Shown here one piece after another: positions 17,002 to 26,100 of a stretch of DNA of 64,000 nt (within the stretch, counting starts at the first letter, position 1; the number at the start of each line of letters is the position of its first letter). Source of the stretch: Chryseobacterium cucumeris (GTDB lineage Bacteria > Bacteroidota > Bacteroidia > Flavobacteriales > Weeksellaceae); assembly GCF_001593385.1 (NCBI RefSeq), contig NZ_LUVZ01000001.1, positions 992,001-1,056,000 on the forward strand. Reading direction: 5' to 3'. The notes under the pieces are model-generated. The model searched no databases and was not told the origin of the DNA. It saw only the letters and a program-made list of their open reading frames with translations. The position numbers and the translations under genes are program-made.

Positions 17002-17451
17002 TTATTTTGATAATTGATTTTTGATAGCCTCACACCCTTTATCCAAAAGCTGGAAAACCTTTTCAAAATCGTTCATATCGCCCCAATAAGGATCCGGCAC
17101 TTCAGCATTTTTGTGATCTCCCAACACCTCTAAAAACAAGGAAACTTTCTGACGTTCTTCTTCATTTTTAGTTTTAGAAACCACATCTTCCATTACAGCA
17201 ATATCCATACAGTAAATTTTATCAAAGGTTTCAAAATCTTTTCTGGTGATGGGCCTTGATCTTTGTCTGGATATATCAATATAATGATTAGCAGCCGTTT
17301 TAATAGCTCTTTTATCAGGATGTTCACCTTCATGCATTGAAATAGTTCCGGCAGAATCTACCATATAATGATTCGGTAGTTTTGCTTTCATAATTCCTTC
17401 CGCCAATGGGCTTCTGCATATATTTCCCAGACAAACCATTAATAATTTCAT
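17002..17451 (-). CDS. Low-molecular-weight protein tyrosine phosphatase
   Basis: A cytosolic phosphatase of the LMW-PTP/arsenate-reductase fold. 149 residues. The P-loop MVCLGNICRSP gives Cys7 and Cys12-Arg13 of the CX5R signature. The catalytic acid is in VPDPYWGD (Asp near residue 119). The gene lies 100 bases after dnaA, past a dnaA terminator, and has its own -7 box TAGTTTTG (17486-17493) overlapped by a perfect palindrome. Its substrate is not evident, and no capsule kinase genes are nearby. Confidence 0.93.
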   Translation of the reverse strand: MKLLMVCLGNICRSPLAEGIMKAKLPNHYMVDSAGTISMHEGEHPDKRAIKTAANHYIDISRQRSRPITRKDFETFDKIYCMDIAVMEDVVSKTKNEEERQKVSLFLEVLGDHKNAEVPDPYWGDMNDFEKVFQLLDKGCEAIKNQLSK

Positions 17452-17474
17452 ATCCTGTGTATTTAAAAAAAGTC

Positions 17475-17493
17475 TTTTGTCACGACAAAACTA
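17475..17493 (-). promoter_or_regulatory. Phosphatase promoter with overlapping palindrome
   Basis: Minus-strand -7 box TAGTTTTG (17486-17493). The perfect 7-2-7 palindrome TTTTGTC-AC-GACAAAA (17475-17490) covers the 3' end of the -7 box and the expected transcription start, a classic repressor position. Confidence 0.55.
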
Positions 17494-17496
17494 AAT

Positions 17497-17530
17497 AAAA
17501 AATGAAGAATAAAACTATCCTTCATTTTAA
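17497..17530 (-). terminator. dnaA terminator
   Basis: Minus strand: AAATGAAG...CTTCATTTTTT hairpin 22 bases after the dnaA stop. Confidence 0.65.
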
Positions 17531-17551
17531 TTTATGTAAGCTCAACCTTAA

Positions 17552-19006
17552 TTATTGTTTGATTCTTTCAGTAAGGTCTTTTACGTATTTCTTGATTTCT
17601 TTATCGATTTTAGAAACGTCTTTGATGGTATCACAGGCATACATTACTGTAGAGTGATCTTTTCCACCCATTTCTTCACCAATTTTAGTAAATGTAGAAT
17701 TGGTAAATTCTTTGGAGAAGTACATGGCAAGCTGTCTTGGCAATGCAATTTCTCTTTTTCTTGTTTTTGAAAGCAGCTGTTCTTTTTTGATTCCAAAATA
17801 ATCACAAACCACTTCCTGAATATAAGGGATATTAATAACCTTCTTCTGATTCGCAGCAATTCTGTTGATGGTTTCCTTAAGCAACTCAAGACTAAGGTCT
17901 CTCTTATATACTGTAGAGTAAGCGATCACTGAGTTGATAACCCCGATAAGCTCTCTCACATTCGTTTTTGCTTCGGCAGCAAGGAAATCAAGCATATCTC
18001 CCGGAAGAACAATTCCGTCTCTGCTTAATTTATCTTCAATGATCTGTCTTCTTGTCGATAGATCCGGAGATTTGATTTCTGCAGAAAGTCCCCATTTAAA
18101 ACGGGAAACAATTCTGTCCTGGATATCCATAATATCAGCAGGTGCTTTATCAGAAGTAAGGATAATCTGTTTTCCGTTCTGGTGAAGGTGATCAAAAATA
18201 TGGAAGAAACTGTCCTGTGTAGCTGATTTTCCGGATAAGAACTGAATATCATCAATAATCAGTACATCTACCATTTGATAGAAATTCGCAAACTCAGTCT
18301 GCTTATGAGCTTTAGCCGCAGAGATAAACTGCTGGATAAATTTTTCAGAAGACAGATAAAGAACTACTTTATCAGGAAACTGATTTTTTACTTCAAGACC
18401 CACCGCCTGTCCTAAGTGAGTTTTACCAACTCCATAACCTCCATATAAAAATAAAGGGTTGAATGCTGTTGCTCCAGGTCTTTTTGCAATGGATCTGGCT
18501 ACAGTGGCTGCAAATTTGTTGCTTTCTCCTTCTACATAACTATCAAATGAATAGTCAGGCTTCAGGTTAGAATCTATGTTTACTTTTCTAATACCAGGAA
18601 CTACAAACGGGTTTACAATATTAGCAGAAAAACCTTGTGGCATGGTTTCCTGTGTTTTCGGAGTAGGAACGCTTTGTCCCTTGATGTTCATGGTAACAGG
18701 CTTTTCTTCACCTTTTGGTCTGTTTTCCATTACAGAATACCATAATTTCACTCCTTTTCCAATGTTTTTCTTCAGGGCAGCAGAAAGTAAGGACAGGTAA
18801 TTGTCCTCTATATATTCCTTGTAAAAATCGCTTGGTACGATCAACGTAAGGTTGTTGGCCACCAACGAAAGCGGCTGAACCTTATCGAATAGCATATCGA
18901 AAGATTTTTCAAGTTTTTTAAGGTCAGAATTGTCTTCAGCAGCGTTCAGGTTATCGCGCATAAACTGAAGGCATTTCTGCCATATCATCATTAAATTGTC
19001 ATCCAT
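17552..19006 (-). CDS. dnaA: Chromosomal replication initiator DnaA
   Basis: Binds DnaA boxes at oriC and melts the origin. 484 residues, full length. Domain I (1-90, MIWQKCLQFMRDNL) is followed by a variable linker and the AAA+ domain. Walker A is LYGGYGVGKTHLGQ and Walker B is VLIIDDIQFL. Sensor and box VII elements are in IVSRFKWGLSAEIKSPDLSTRRQI, and domain IV carries the signature KIGEEMGGKDHSTVMYACDTI. No DnaA boxes (TTATCCACA-like) are visible in the flanking intergenic sequences, so oriC is apparently not adjacent. The gene diverges from a thioesterase gene. Confidence 0.98.
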   Translation of the reverse strand: MDDNLMMIWQKCLQFMRDNLNAAEDNSDLKKLEKSFDMLFDKVQPLSLVANNLTLIVPSDFYKEYIEDNYLSLLSAALKKNIGKGVKLWYSVMENRPKGEEKPVTMNIKGQSVPTPKTQETMPQGFSANIVNPFVVPGIRKVNIDSNLKPDYSFDSYVEGESNKFAATVARSIAKRPGATAFNPLFLYGGYGVGKTHLGQAVGLEVKNQFPDKVVLYLSSEKFIQQFISAAKAHKQTEFANFYQMVDVLIIDDIQFLSGKSATQDSFFHIFDHLHQNGKQIILTSDKAPADIMDIQDRIVSRFKWGLSAEIKSPDLSTRRQIIEDKLSRDGIVLPGDMLDFLAAEAKTNVRELIGVINSVIAYSTVYKRDLSLELLKETINRIAANQKKVINIPYIQEVVCDYFGIKKEQLLSKTRKREIALPRQLAMYFSKEFTNSTFTKIGEEMGGKDHSTVMYACDTIKDVSKIDKEIKKYVKDLTERIKQ

Positions 19007-19112
19007 TTTTTAAGCCCCGATTATTCTTTGTTTGTACTGTGTTTAGAAGGAAGACAAAGGTCCAATATTTTCTTTTCAAAAAAAAATATTGCAGGTATTG
19101 ATTATTTAAAAA

Positions 19113-19120
19113 TATATTTG
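19113..19120 (+). promoter_or_regulatory. -7 box of the thioesterase gene
   Basis: TATATTTG, with transcription expected to begin near 19125. This makes the ATG at 19122 unusable and supports the start at 19143. Confidence 0.6.
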
Positions 19121-19142
19121 TATGTATAATTTAACCCGTAAA

Positions 19143-19553
19143 ATGATACACACAACACACTCAATACGAGTACGTTACGCAGAAACAGATCCGATGAAAT
19201 ATGTATACTATGGAAACTATGCAACGTACTTCGAAGTAGCGAGAGTTGAACTCTTCAGAAGCATAGGAATTTCATACGATGAAATTGAAAACCAAGGAAT
19301 TTGGCTGCCGGTTTCGGACTACAAAATTAAATATATCCGCCCTGCTTTATATGATCAAAAATTAGAAATTCATACTTATGTTAAAAAAATTCCAGGGGTA
19401 AGGATTGAATTTGAGTATGAAATTTACAATGAAGAGCATACTAAAATAACAGAAGCCTCCACTACTCTATTTTTTCTGGATGCAAAAACCAATAAAGTGA
19501 TCAAGTGCCCGGATTTCCTGATGGATCTGATTGAAAAGAACTGGAAAGGATAG
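19143..19553 (+). CDS. Acyl-CoA thioesterase, YbgC/4-hydroxybenzoyl-CoA thioesterase type
   Basis: A cytosolic hotdog-fold enzyme hydrolysing acyl-CoA thioesters. 136 residues. The family signature is IRVRYAETDPMKYVYYGNYATYFEVARVELF, with the catalytic Asp in ETDPM and a Tyr-rich active-site stretch. The central helix is followed by IKYIRPALYDQKLEIHTYV. The start at 19143 is chosen because the upstream ATG lies on the expected transcription start. It is transcribed divergently from dnaA. The substrate is not evident. Confidence 0.9.
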   Translation: MIHTTHSIRVRYAETDPMKYVYYGNYATYFEVARVELFRSIGISYDEIENQGIWLPVSDYKIKYIRPALYDQKLEIHTYVKKIPGVRIEFEYEIYNEEHTKITEASTTLFFLDAKTNKVIKCPDFLMDLIEKNWKG

Positions 19554-19800
19554 ATGCCAGATAGTAGGTTGCAGGTGGTAGGAATTAGGAAATACACGAC
19601 GAAATATTAATGGAGGAGATTAATGTGAATGGTGAATTTTGCTTCGCAAGTGAATGGTGAATTTTTGATAGAGCCAAGATGGCTATCTCAAATTATCCGG
19701 TCACAAAATAAACCCGCAACTCACAACCCATAAGTAGTAACTCACAACTAAAAAGATTACACGTTAAACTCTAAATTTTGAACTCTATCCCCTCACTATT
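19554..19800 (+). repeat. Degenerate inverted word repeat after the thioesterase gene
   Basis: Begins within 5 bases of the stop codon. The left half has GTAGGTTGCAGGTGGTAGGAATTAGG. The right half has complementary-type words (AACCCGCAACTCACAACCC, AGTAACTCACAACT, AAACTCTAAATTTTGAACTC). The middle carries two further short hairpins: TTGCTTCGCAA with flanking GTGAATGGTGAATTTT copies, and GATAGAGCC-AAGAT-GGCTATC. The stretch has no gene. Confidence 0.65.
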
Positions 19801-19857
19801 TATGAATTAATTCGCACCTTTGTACCCTTATTATAATCATCCCTTATATATTATATT

Positions 19858-20706
19858 ATGAAGATTGCATTTTTGGGACCTCATGCCAGTTTTACCCAGC
19901 TTGCTACAGCACAGCTTTTCCCTGATGACGAAATAGTACCACAAGCCAGCATTCTGGATTGTTTTAATGCCGTTGAAAACGGAGAGGTAATAAAAGCAGT
20001 AGTACCTTTGGAAAACTCTATTGAAGGAACCGTCTCTATGACGCTGGATTATTTGTATAAGACTCCGTCTATTAAAATTGAAGCAGAAGCAGTAATGCCT
20101 ATTGCCCATCATCTGATGATTCATCAGGAAAATTCTATTGAAAATATTGAGAGAATATATTCACATCCGCAAGCCCTTGCACAGAGCTTTCACTTTCTGG
20201 ATACCCATTATAAAGAAATTCCAAAACAGGACTTTTCCTCAACTGCAGCCGCTGCCAAGTTTGTTTCTGAGAATCCGGAGACTCCTATTGCTGCGGTAGC
20301 CAATCAGTTTGCAGCCAATTTATATGGTTTGAATATAGTGAATCGTAATATTCAGGATTTCGAACAGAACCACACGCGATTTATCATCATTTCTAAAGAG
20401 CAGAATAAATACCAGAATGATAAACTGGAAACATTGGGTGAAAAATCAGGTATGCTGATCACTCTTCCCGAAGATCATCCCGGTGGATTGCATCAGGTAT
20501 TATCTGTTTTTGCATGGAGAAAAATGAATCTCAGTAAGATTGAATCCAGAACATTAAAAACAGGACTGGGAAATTATTTCTTCTTTATCAATGTTGAAGG
20601 ACCATGGGAAGAAGTCTTACATGAAAATGCATTGAAAGAGCTTGAGTCAATCCATGCCAATGTAGATTTTCTTGGGAATTACAAAGAATTTCTTCTGGAA
20701 AGCTAG
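19858..20706 (+). CDS. pheA: Prephenate dehydratase
   Basis: Converts prephenate to phenylpyruvate in phenylalanine synthesis. 282 residues, a monofunctional enzyme without a chorismate mutase domain. The catalytic domain (1-180) starts MKIAFLGPHASFTQLA. It has VVPLENSIEGTVSMTLDYLY, HPQALAQSFHFL, FSSTAAAAKFVSEN and the N-x-T-R-F element QNHTRFIII. The C-terminal ACT domain (about 195-275, GGLHQVLSVFAWRKMNLSKIESRTLKTGLGNYFFFINVEG) contains the ESR motif for phenylalanine feedback. The gene stands alone with a good terminator. Confidence 0.96.
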   Translation: MKIAFLGPHASFTQLATAQLFPDDEIVPQASILDCFNAVENGEVIKAVVPLENSIEGTVSMTLDYLYKTPSIKIEAEAVMPIAHHLMIHQENSIENIERIYSHPQALAQSFHFLDTHYKEIPKQDFSSTAAAAKFVSENPETPIAAVANQFAANLYGLNIVNRNIQDFEQNHTRFIIISKEQNKYQNDKLETLGEKSGMLITLPEDHPGGLHQVLSVFAWRKMNLSKIESRTLKTGLGNYFFFINVEGPWEEVLHENALKELESIHANVDFLGNYKEFLLES

Positions 20707-20724
20707 AAAAAAACTAAATCTGTA

Positions 20725-20758
20725 AAAAAACACTGCCATTAAGCAGTGTTTTTTTTAT
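20725..20758 (+). terminator. pheA terminator
   Basis: AAACACTGC-CATTA-AGCAGTGTTT followed by a long T-run. Confidence 0.9.
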
Positions 20759-21065
20759 TTACACTATAAAAAAACAAAATCTTAAAAACTTTTACAATAG
20801 ATTACCATAATGACAACATCATCTGTTTAATTAAAAAATAACCCACACAATGGAGAGAATTATTTTTTATCAAAACCCTGATAAACAAAGTATTATAACA
20901 AAATTAAATATAATAAGTCGTAATTAAATTATATGGAAATATCAATCAAAATATAAACATATGTTTAAAGATATTACATCATATTAATGTTAAAAATGAA
21001 AATATCACAATGTAGAGTATAATTTTTATTGTATATTTGCTTAGCAACTAATTAAAATCTTGATC
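20759..21065 (+). promoter_or_regulatory. AT-rich region with promoter of the secreted-protein gene
   Basis: No ORF seen. The -7 box TATATTTG is at 21032-21039. A perfect 14-bp palindrome TAAACATATGTTTA is at 20954-20967, upstream of the promoter. Confidence 0.5.
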
Positions 21066-21776
21066 ATGAAAACTAAACTTTACAGCTTAATGTTAGCATG
21101 TGCGACGTTACCATTATTCTCGCAAGTAGGTATCAATACAGCAACCCCATCCGCAACCTTAGACGTTAACGGGACACTGAAAGTTCGTGACACTCCCGCC
21201 GCTACAGCACTACCCGGATATCAAATTTTAGCAGTTAACCAGGGAACCACACAAGTGTTTTCGGTAGACCCGTCATTATTAAGCGCAGCTGCAGGAACCA
21301 ACACATCTGTATATTCTGCAAAAAAAACAACAGGTATCACGCTTCTGAATTTAGGAGTTTTACCATCTGATTTCCAACCTGTCAGTTTTGTACAAGCGGA
21401 TAGAACTATAGGAAGCGCAGCTTTGTTTACAAATGCTGACGGTTCTTATAATATTCCGTCCACTGGAGTATATGCGGTAGGATTCGCATTCAGATACGGA
21501 ACAGGATTACAGGCTTCATTACTATCAGGAACACCTGGTATTGCCATTGCAAGAACCAGATCGTCAGTAACCAGTTTGATAGACACACGTCCATTCAGTG
21601 GGGTCAACCTTGCATTAGCAGTTAACTTAACACTTTCCGATTCCAGCATTAATTCTTTGTATTCATTCCAGGCGGGTGACAAAATATCTTTCGGACTTGT
21701 AGATTCCGGTGTTGTCACAGCAGGATTATTAGGATCCAGTATTGCATCATTCTACGTTTACAAAGTATCAAACTAG
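21066..21776 (+). CDS. Secreted protein of unknown function
   Basis: 236 residues. Signal peptide 1-19 (LYSLMLACATLPLFSQ). The start of the mature chain, VGINTATPSATLDVNGTLKVRD, is the motif found at the N-terminus of many Bacteroidota cell-surface or tail-fibre-like proteins. The rest is low in charge and rich in Ser, Ala and Gly, with C1q/TNF-like beta-strand character (DGSYNIPSTGVYAVGFAFRYG; YSFQAGDKISFGLVDSGVV; ASFYVYKVSN). This resembles a C1q-like jelly roll, but that is an impression only. ATG 21066 is chosen over a TTG at 21060. No T9SS sorting domain is visible. Confidence 0.75.
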   Translation: MKTKLYSLMLACATLPLFSQVGINTATPSATLDVNGTLKVRDTPAATALPGYQILAVNQGTTQVFSVDPSLLSAAAGTNTSVYSAKKTTGITLLNLGVLPSDFQPVSFVQADRTIGSAALFTNADGSYNIPSTGVYAVGFAFRYGTGLQASLLSGTPGIAIARTRSSVTSLIDTRPFSGVNLALAVNLTLSDSSINSLYSFQAGDKISFGLVDSGVVTAGLLGSSIASFYVYKVSN

Positions 21777-21808
21777 TAAAAACATATTGTTAGTTATCTA
21801 TACCATTT

Positions 21809-21845
21809 AACCCATCGCTTATACCGCGATGGGTTAATTTTTTAA
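21809..21845 (+). terminator. Terminator of the secreted-protein gene
   Basis: AACCCATCGC-TTATACC-GCGATGGGTT followed by AATTTTTT. Confidence 0.9.
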
Positions 21846-21865
21846 TAGCATATTAAACATTTCTT

Positions 21866-21873
21866 TATATTTG
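21866..21873 (+). promoter_or_regulatory. -7 box of the DUF2339 gene
   Basis: TATATTTG just after the preceding terminator. It overlaps the TTG at 21871, so that codon cannot be the start. Confidence 0.55.
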
Positions 21874-21888
21874 ATAAAAACTAATGAA

Positions 21889-24123
21889 ATGAATGAATTT
21901 GTTGCGGCTATCATCTTTATCATTATCTTCATCATTTTCAATAATCTGAATACCAAAATCAGAAAGTTGGAAAAGGAGATTTCAGATCTTAATTATAAAA
22001 TCAATAATACTCCTCCGGCTCAGACTGAAGTAATTCATAAGAAAAACTCAACAGAAGAGACATCCTTCCCTCAGCAAGAGCAATCTCCGCTGGTTCATTA
22101 TCAAAATATACAACCCAGTGAAGTAAATGAAAACATTTCAACACCGGTTCAAAAAGACTGGCTTGCTCCTGTTTCTGATTTTTTAAAACAAAACGCACTT
22201 ACCATTATCGGTATTTTTACCCTTGTTCTCGGAATTGGTTATTTTGTAAAATATGCCATTGATAAAAACTGGATTGGAGAAGCAGCAAGAGCGGGAATCG
22301 GTTTTTGTATCGGAGCAGGAATCATTATAACCGGACATTTTCTCAGAAAAAATTACCAGGCTTTTTCTTCCATTATTACAGGAGGTGGAGTTGCCGTTTT
22401 ATATTTCACGGCCACCATTGCCTTTCGTGAATACCATCTGTTTACCCAAAATACTGCTTTTACCATAACCGCACTGATTACTGCGGCCTCTATTATCTTA
22501 TCCTATTATTATAAAAGTGAAGTACTGATAATTTTTTCACTGATTGGAGGTTTTGCAGCTCCTTTGATGATCAGCACAGGACAAAGTAACTACCTTTTCC
22601 TTTTTATTTATATTACCTTTTTAAATACAGGAATGCTGGCAGCCTCTTTTCTGCAGCACTGGAAAAGCGTGGGATGGACAGCTTATATTTTTACAACAGG
22701 ATATCTCTTCTTTTGGACTAATGAAAGTCCTGAACTTTTAAGCATTACTTTTTATTTGATCAGTTATCTGATTTTCTACATTTTTGCCCTGCATGATTAC
22801 TTCAGAAGAAATATACTTTCAACCTCTGATATTTTAATACTTGCTCTCGCTAATTTTTCAAGTATCCTGGGGCTTCTTTACATTTTTGATACATTAAAAT
22901 ATGACCCTCCGATTGTTTTCCCACTTATTTTTGCTGCTGTAAACGCTATTTTACTTTTCAGAGAATACACCCGCAAAAGCTTTGGAGTAGCTTATTCTGT
23001 ATTTGCAGGGCTTGTTACCAGCCTTATAACCATTGCAGTTGCTATTCAGTTTAAAACGCATCTCATCACCAGTATCTGGGCCATAGAAACCACCCTGCTT
23101 CTTTTTATCTGGAAAAAAACAGGTCATAAGATTTTCAAAACCTTCTTTTATATCCTGTTTCCATTGGTGATGATCGCCCAACTTATAACCTGGACTGAAT
23201 ATTTTGGAACAAAAGATTTCAATATCATATTCAATCCTCCATTCATCACCAGTTCCTTTACTATTGTTTCCATCATGATTAATCTGTATTTACTAAGAAA
23301 CACCGTGAAAGAAACACAGGAAAAAAGCAATAACATTTTTGAAGATCTTATTACCGCGATCAGTTATGGGGTTATCTATATAACTTTTCTTCTTGAAATC
23401 ACTTATCATATTTCGGAAATGCCCTGGTCAGCCATTACCAGCACAGGACTTTTATTCAGTATTTATTATATTTTCATTTTATTGCTTTTCAGAAAACTGC
23501 TCAGCATCAGAAATGATGTTCAAAACCTACTAATTTATCTGTTTTTCTTCCTGTTCGTAATAAATACATCGGTTTCGACTCTTTCAGTTGTGACCGCTGT
23601 CTTAACAAAAAAGCTCAATTTAAGTTTTTATTTTCTTCATCTTCTGCAATGGATTCCTTTTATATATATAGGATACAGAATTATTCCTACTTCAGCGTTT
23701 CATAAGCAAAAGATTTCTTACTGGATACAGGCTCTGGCACTAATCATTTCTCTAAGCTGCGAGCTGCATCATTCTTATATTTTAATGGTTCCCAATAATC
23801 TTCCTCATTCTTATAAAGCGAGTGAACATTTCAATATTCTTTATCTTCCTATAATATGGACAATTCTTGCCAGTATATTTATTTATAAAGGCTTGAAAAA
23901 GAGTATCCAGGAATACAACAAGATTGGCTTTGCATTGATAGGTCTGATGGTATTAAAACTTTATGGGTATGATGTATGGCAAATGGATAATATTTCAAGA
24001 ATAAGTGCCTTTATTGCTCTCGGAATCATTTTATTATTAAGCTCATTTGCTTTTCAACGCCTGAAAAATATGATCAGAAATATGGTGGATAAAAAAGACA
24101 AAACAGAAGAAAACACCGACTAA
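21889..24123 (+). CDS. DUF2339 multi-spanning membrane protein
   Basis: 744 residues. An N-terminal membrane anchor (residues 3-20, VAAIIFIIIFIIF) is followed by a coiled-coil and polar linker (about 25-95). The rest holds some 20 or more hydrophobic helices. Family hallmarks are KQNALTIIGIFTLVLGIGYFVKYAIDKNWIGEAARAGIGFCIGAGIIITGHFLRKNYQAFSSIITGGGVAVLYFT and SLIGGFAAPLMISTG. The family is sometimes annotated as a large inner-membrane protein with no assigned reaction. The start at 21889 is chosen because the only upstream start codon lies inside the promoter. It is a single-gene unit. Confidence 0.87.
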   Translation: MNEFVAAIIFIIIFIIFNNLNTKIRKLEKEISDLNYKINNTPPAQTEVIHKKNSTEETSFPQQEQSPLVHYQNIQPSEVNENISTPVQKDWLAPVSDFLKQNALTIIGIFTLVLGIGYFVKYAIDKNWIGEAARAGIGFCIGAGIIITGHFLRKNYQAFSSIITGGGVAVLYFTATIAFREYHLFTQNTAFTITALITAASIILSYYYKSEVLIIFSLIGGFAAPLMISTGQSNYLFLFIYITFLNTGMLAASFLQHWKSVGWTAYIFTTGYLFFWTNESPELLSITFYLISYLIFYIFALHDYFRRNILSTSDILILALANFSSILGLLYIFDTLKYDPPIVFPLIFAAVNAILLFREYTRKSFGVAYSVFAGLVTSLITIAVAIQFKTHLITSIWAIETTLLLFIWKKTGHKIFKTFFYILFPLVMIAQLITWTEYFGTKDFNIIFNPPFITSSFTIVSIMINLYLLRNTVKETQEKSNNIFEDLITAISYGVIYITFLLEITYHISEMPWSAITSTGLLFSIYYIFILLLFRKLLSIRNDVQNLLIYLFFFLFVINTSVSTLSVVTAVLTKKLNLSFYFLHLLQWIPFIYIGYRIIPTSAFHKQKISYWIQALALIISLSCELHHSYILMVPNNLPHSYKASEHFNILYLPIIWTILASIFIYKGLKKSIQEYNKIGFALIGLMVLKLYGYDVWQMDNISRISAFIALGIILLLSSFAFQRLKNMIRNMVDKKDKTEENTD

Positions 24124-24239
24124 CAATCAGGGAAAAAGTTTTTATTTCTAAATAGAATGTAAAACAATTTGAGATTTTATTCAGATTTTATAAAAAATAA
24201 CTATATTTATCACGTTTTTAACAGTTACATATTCTGATT

Positions 24240-24677
24240 ATGAAAAAACTATTCTATTCTTTTTTACTACTATCTTCTGCTACTTTATTGGCACAGCAAA
24301 AAAATCCTGCAGTAAAGTTTGCAGTGGCCGATAATGCCATTGGGACAGTAGAATTGTTCAATACCAAAAAGAACGTATTGCAGGTTTCAAAGGTATACAA
24401 TACTCCAGCTAGTCTTCCCCAAAGCTTAAAAAAATACAGTTCTGTTTTTACAAAAGGCGTAACTGAATATAAGTTTAAAAACGGAGAAAATGTACTTGAC
24501 AGAATGGCATTATCCAATATGAATGTTCAATATAATATCCCAGCAGATAATCCTGTATTTATTGAAGGATATGAATTTGCAGACACCAACACTTTGATAT
24601 ATCCTGAAATCAAGAAAAGAACAGAAACTAAAGATTACAACGGTAAGAAAACATTATTTATTTACACTACCGAATAA
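24240..24677 (+). CDS. Small secreted protein of unknown function
   Basis: 145 residues. Signal peptide 1-18 (LFYSFLLLSSATLLAQQ). No domain recognised. The mature protein is basic and beta-rich (FAVADNAIGTVELFNTKKNVLQVSKVY) and probably periplasmic. It is a single-gene unit with its own terminator, convergent with rarA. Confidence 0.75.
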   Translation: MKKLFYSFLLLSSATLLAQQKNPAVKFAVADNAIGTVELFNTKKNVLQVSKVYNTPASLPQSLKKYSSVFTKGVTEYKFKNGENVLDRMALSNMNVQYNIPADNPVFIEGYEFADTNTLIYPEIKKRTETKDYNGKKTLFIYTTE

Positions 24678-24686
24678 TTAATAACA

Positions 24687-24721
24687 TAAAAAAGGATGTC
24701 GTTTTTACAACATCCTTTTTT
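24687..24721. terminator. Bidirectional terminator between the secreted protein and rarA genes
   Basis: AAAAAAGGATGT...ACATCCTTTTTT hairpin between convergent genes, usable on both strands. Confidence 0.88.
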
Positions 24722-24722
24722 A

Positions 24723-26000
24723 TTAGTATTTATTGTTCCACTTTTTCTTGAGCTCTTCGTAAATCTTCTTTTCCGTAGAATTATTTCCCGGCTCATATAG
24801 TTTCACATTCCTGATTTCTTTCGGAAGAAAATCCTGTTCCACAAAATTTCCTTCATAAGAATGGGCATATTTGTATTCTTTTCCGTAATCAAGGTCTTTC
24901 ATCAATTTAGTAGGTGCATTCCTCAAATGAAGAGGTACAGGCAGGTTGCCCGTCTGTTTTACCAGAGCCAACGCATCATTGATAGCCATATAGGCAGAAT
25001 TACTTTTGGGTGAAACCGCAAGATATACGGCTGTTTCACTTAGTATAATCCTTGCCTCAGGGTTTCCGATAACATTGATTGCCTGGAAACAATTATTGGC
25101 GACCACCAAAGCGTTAGGATTCGCCAACCCTACATCTTCAGCAGCAAGAATAAGCATTCTCCTTGCGATAAACTTGATATCTTCTCCCCCGGCAATCATC
25201 CTCGCCAGCCAATATACTGCTCCATTAGGATCACCTCCACGCATCGACTTGATAAAGGCTGAGATAATGTCATAATGTTGCTCTCCGTTCTTATCATAAA
25301 GAGCCATCGTCTCCTGAAGAACTTCCAGTACATCAGAATTAATAATTTCAGTTGTACCCGAATTTTTATATTGATTCAAAACCAGTTCTACAGAATTGAT
25401 CAGTTTTCTGGCATCACCACCTGAGTATTGAATAAAAGCTTCTTTTTCAAGGATTTTAAAATATGTTCCTTCATCTTTATTGTATCTTTCCGAAGCAATG
25501 TCTATTAATTCCTCCAGCTTTTCATAACTTAATGCTTTTAAAATATAAACCTGACTTCTTGAAAGTAATGCCGATACTACTTCAAAACTCGGATTTTCGG
25601 TAGTCGCACCAATCAATACAATCCAGCCTTTTTCTACCGCATGCAATAATGAATCCTGCTGCGATTTATTAAACCTGTGAATCTCATCAATAAACAAGAT
25701 AGGTGATTTTCCAGAGAACAGATTCTGCTTTTTTGCATCTTCAATCACATCACGTACATCTTTCACACCGGAAGAAACAGCAGAAAGTTTATAAAATTTT
25801 CTCCCCGACTGTTCTGAGATAATTTCAGCCAGCGTTGTTTTTCCCGTTCCCGGAGGTCCCCATAAAATCAACGAATTCAAGGTATTATTTTCAATCATTT
25901 TTCTGATTGTTCCTTTATCGCCGGTAAGGTGCTCCTGTCCTAATACATCTTTCAGGGTTTTAGGTCTTAATTTTTCAGCTAATGGAATATTTTGATTCAA
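24723..26000 (-). CDS. rarA: Replication-associated recombination protein A (AAA+ ATPase)
   Basis: MgsA/WRNIP1 family protein that acts at stalled replication forks. 425 residues. Walker A GPPGTGKT at 48-55, Walker B LFIDEIHRFNKSQQD, sensor I GATTENPSFEV, arginine-finger region ALLSRSQVY. The C-terminal tetramerisation region holds SAFIKSMRGGDPNGAVYWLARMIAGGEDIKFIARRMLILAAEDVGLANP and the ending YKYAHSYEGNFVEQDFLPKEI. Both are diagnostic for RarA rather than RuvB or clamp-loader ATPases. Confidence 0.96.
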   Translation of the reverse strand: MNQNIPLAEKLRPKTLKDVLGQEHLTGDKGTIRKMIENNTLNSLILWGPPGTGKTTLAEIISEQSGRKFYKLSAVSSGVKDVRDVIEDAKKQNLFSGKSPILFIDEIHRFNKSQQDSLLHAVEKGWIVLIGATTENPSFEVVSALLSRSQVYILKALSYEKLEELIDIASERYNKDEGTYFKILEKEAFIQYSGGDARKLINSVELVLNQYKNSGTTEIINSDVLEVLQETMALYDKNGEQHYDIISAFIKSMRGGDPNGAVYWLARMIAGGEDIKFIARRMLILAAEDVGLANPNALVVANNCFQAINVIGNPEARIILSETAVYLAVSPKSNSAYMAINDALALVKQTGNLPVPLHLRNAPTKLMKDLDYGKEYKYAHSYEGNFVEQDFLPKEIRNVKLYEPGNNSTEKKIYEELKKKWNNKY

Positions 26001-26085
26001 AGTACTTCTTTTTTAAGATCAATGTCCCGGATTTCCGATCTCCGAAACTTATAACAAAATTAAACTAATTTTCATTTTTTTACCC

Positions 26086-26093
26086 TATTTTTG
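26086..26093 (+). promoter_or_regulatory. -7 box of yidD-lgt
   Basis: TATTTTTG, seven bases before the TTG start of yidD, leaving almost no leader. Confidence 0.55.
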
Positions 26094-26100
26094 CATTGTT

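Noticed and set aside
16935..17066. 44-residue N-terminal extension of the RsmI-like methylase
   Set aside because: It would overlap the phosphatase gene by 65 bases and does not resemble the family; the start at 16934 begins directly with the conserved fold.
17452..19142. oriC beside dnaA
   Set aside because: No DnaA boxes or AT-rich repeat cluster are seen in either flank; the neighbouring genes and promoters explain the sequence.
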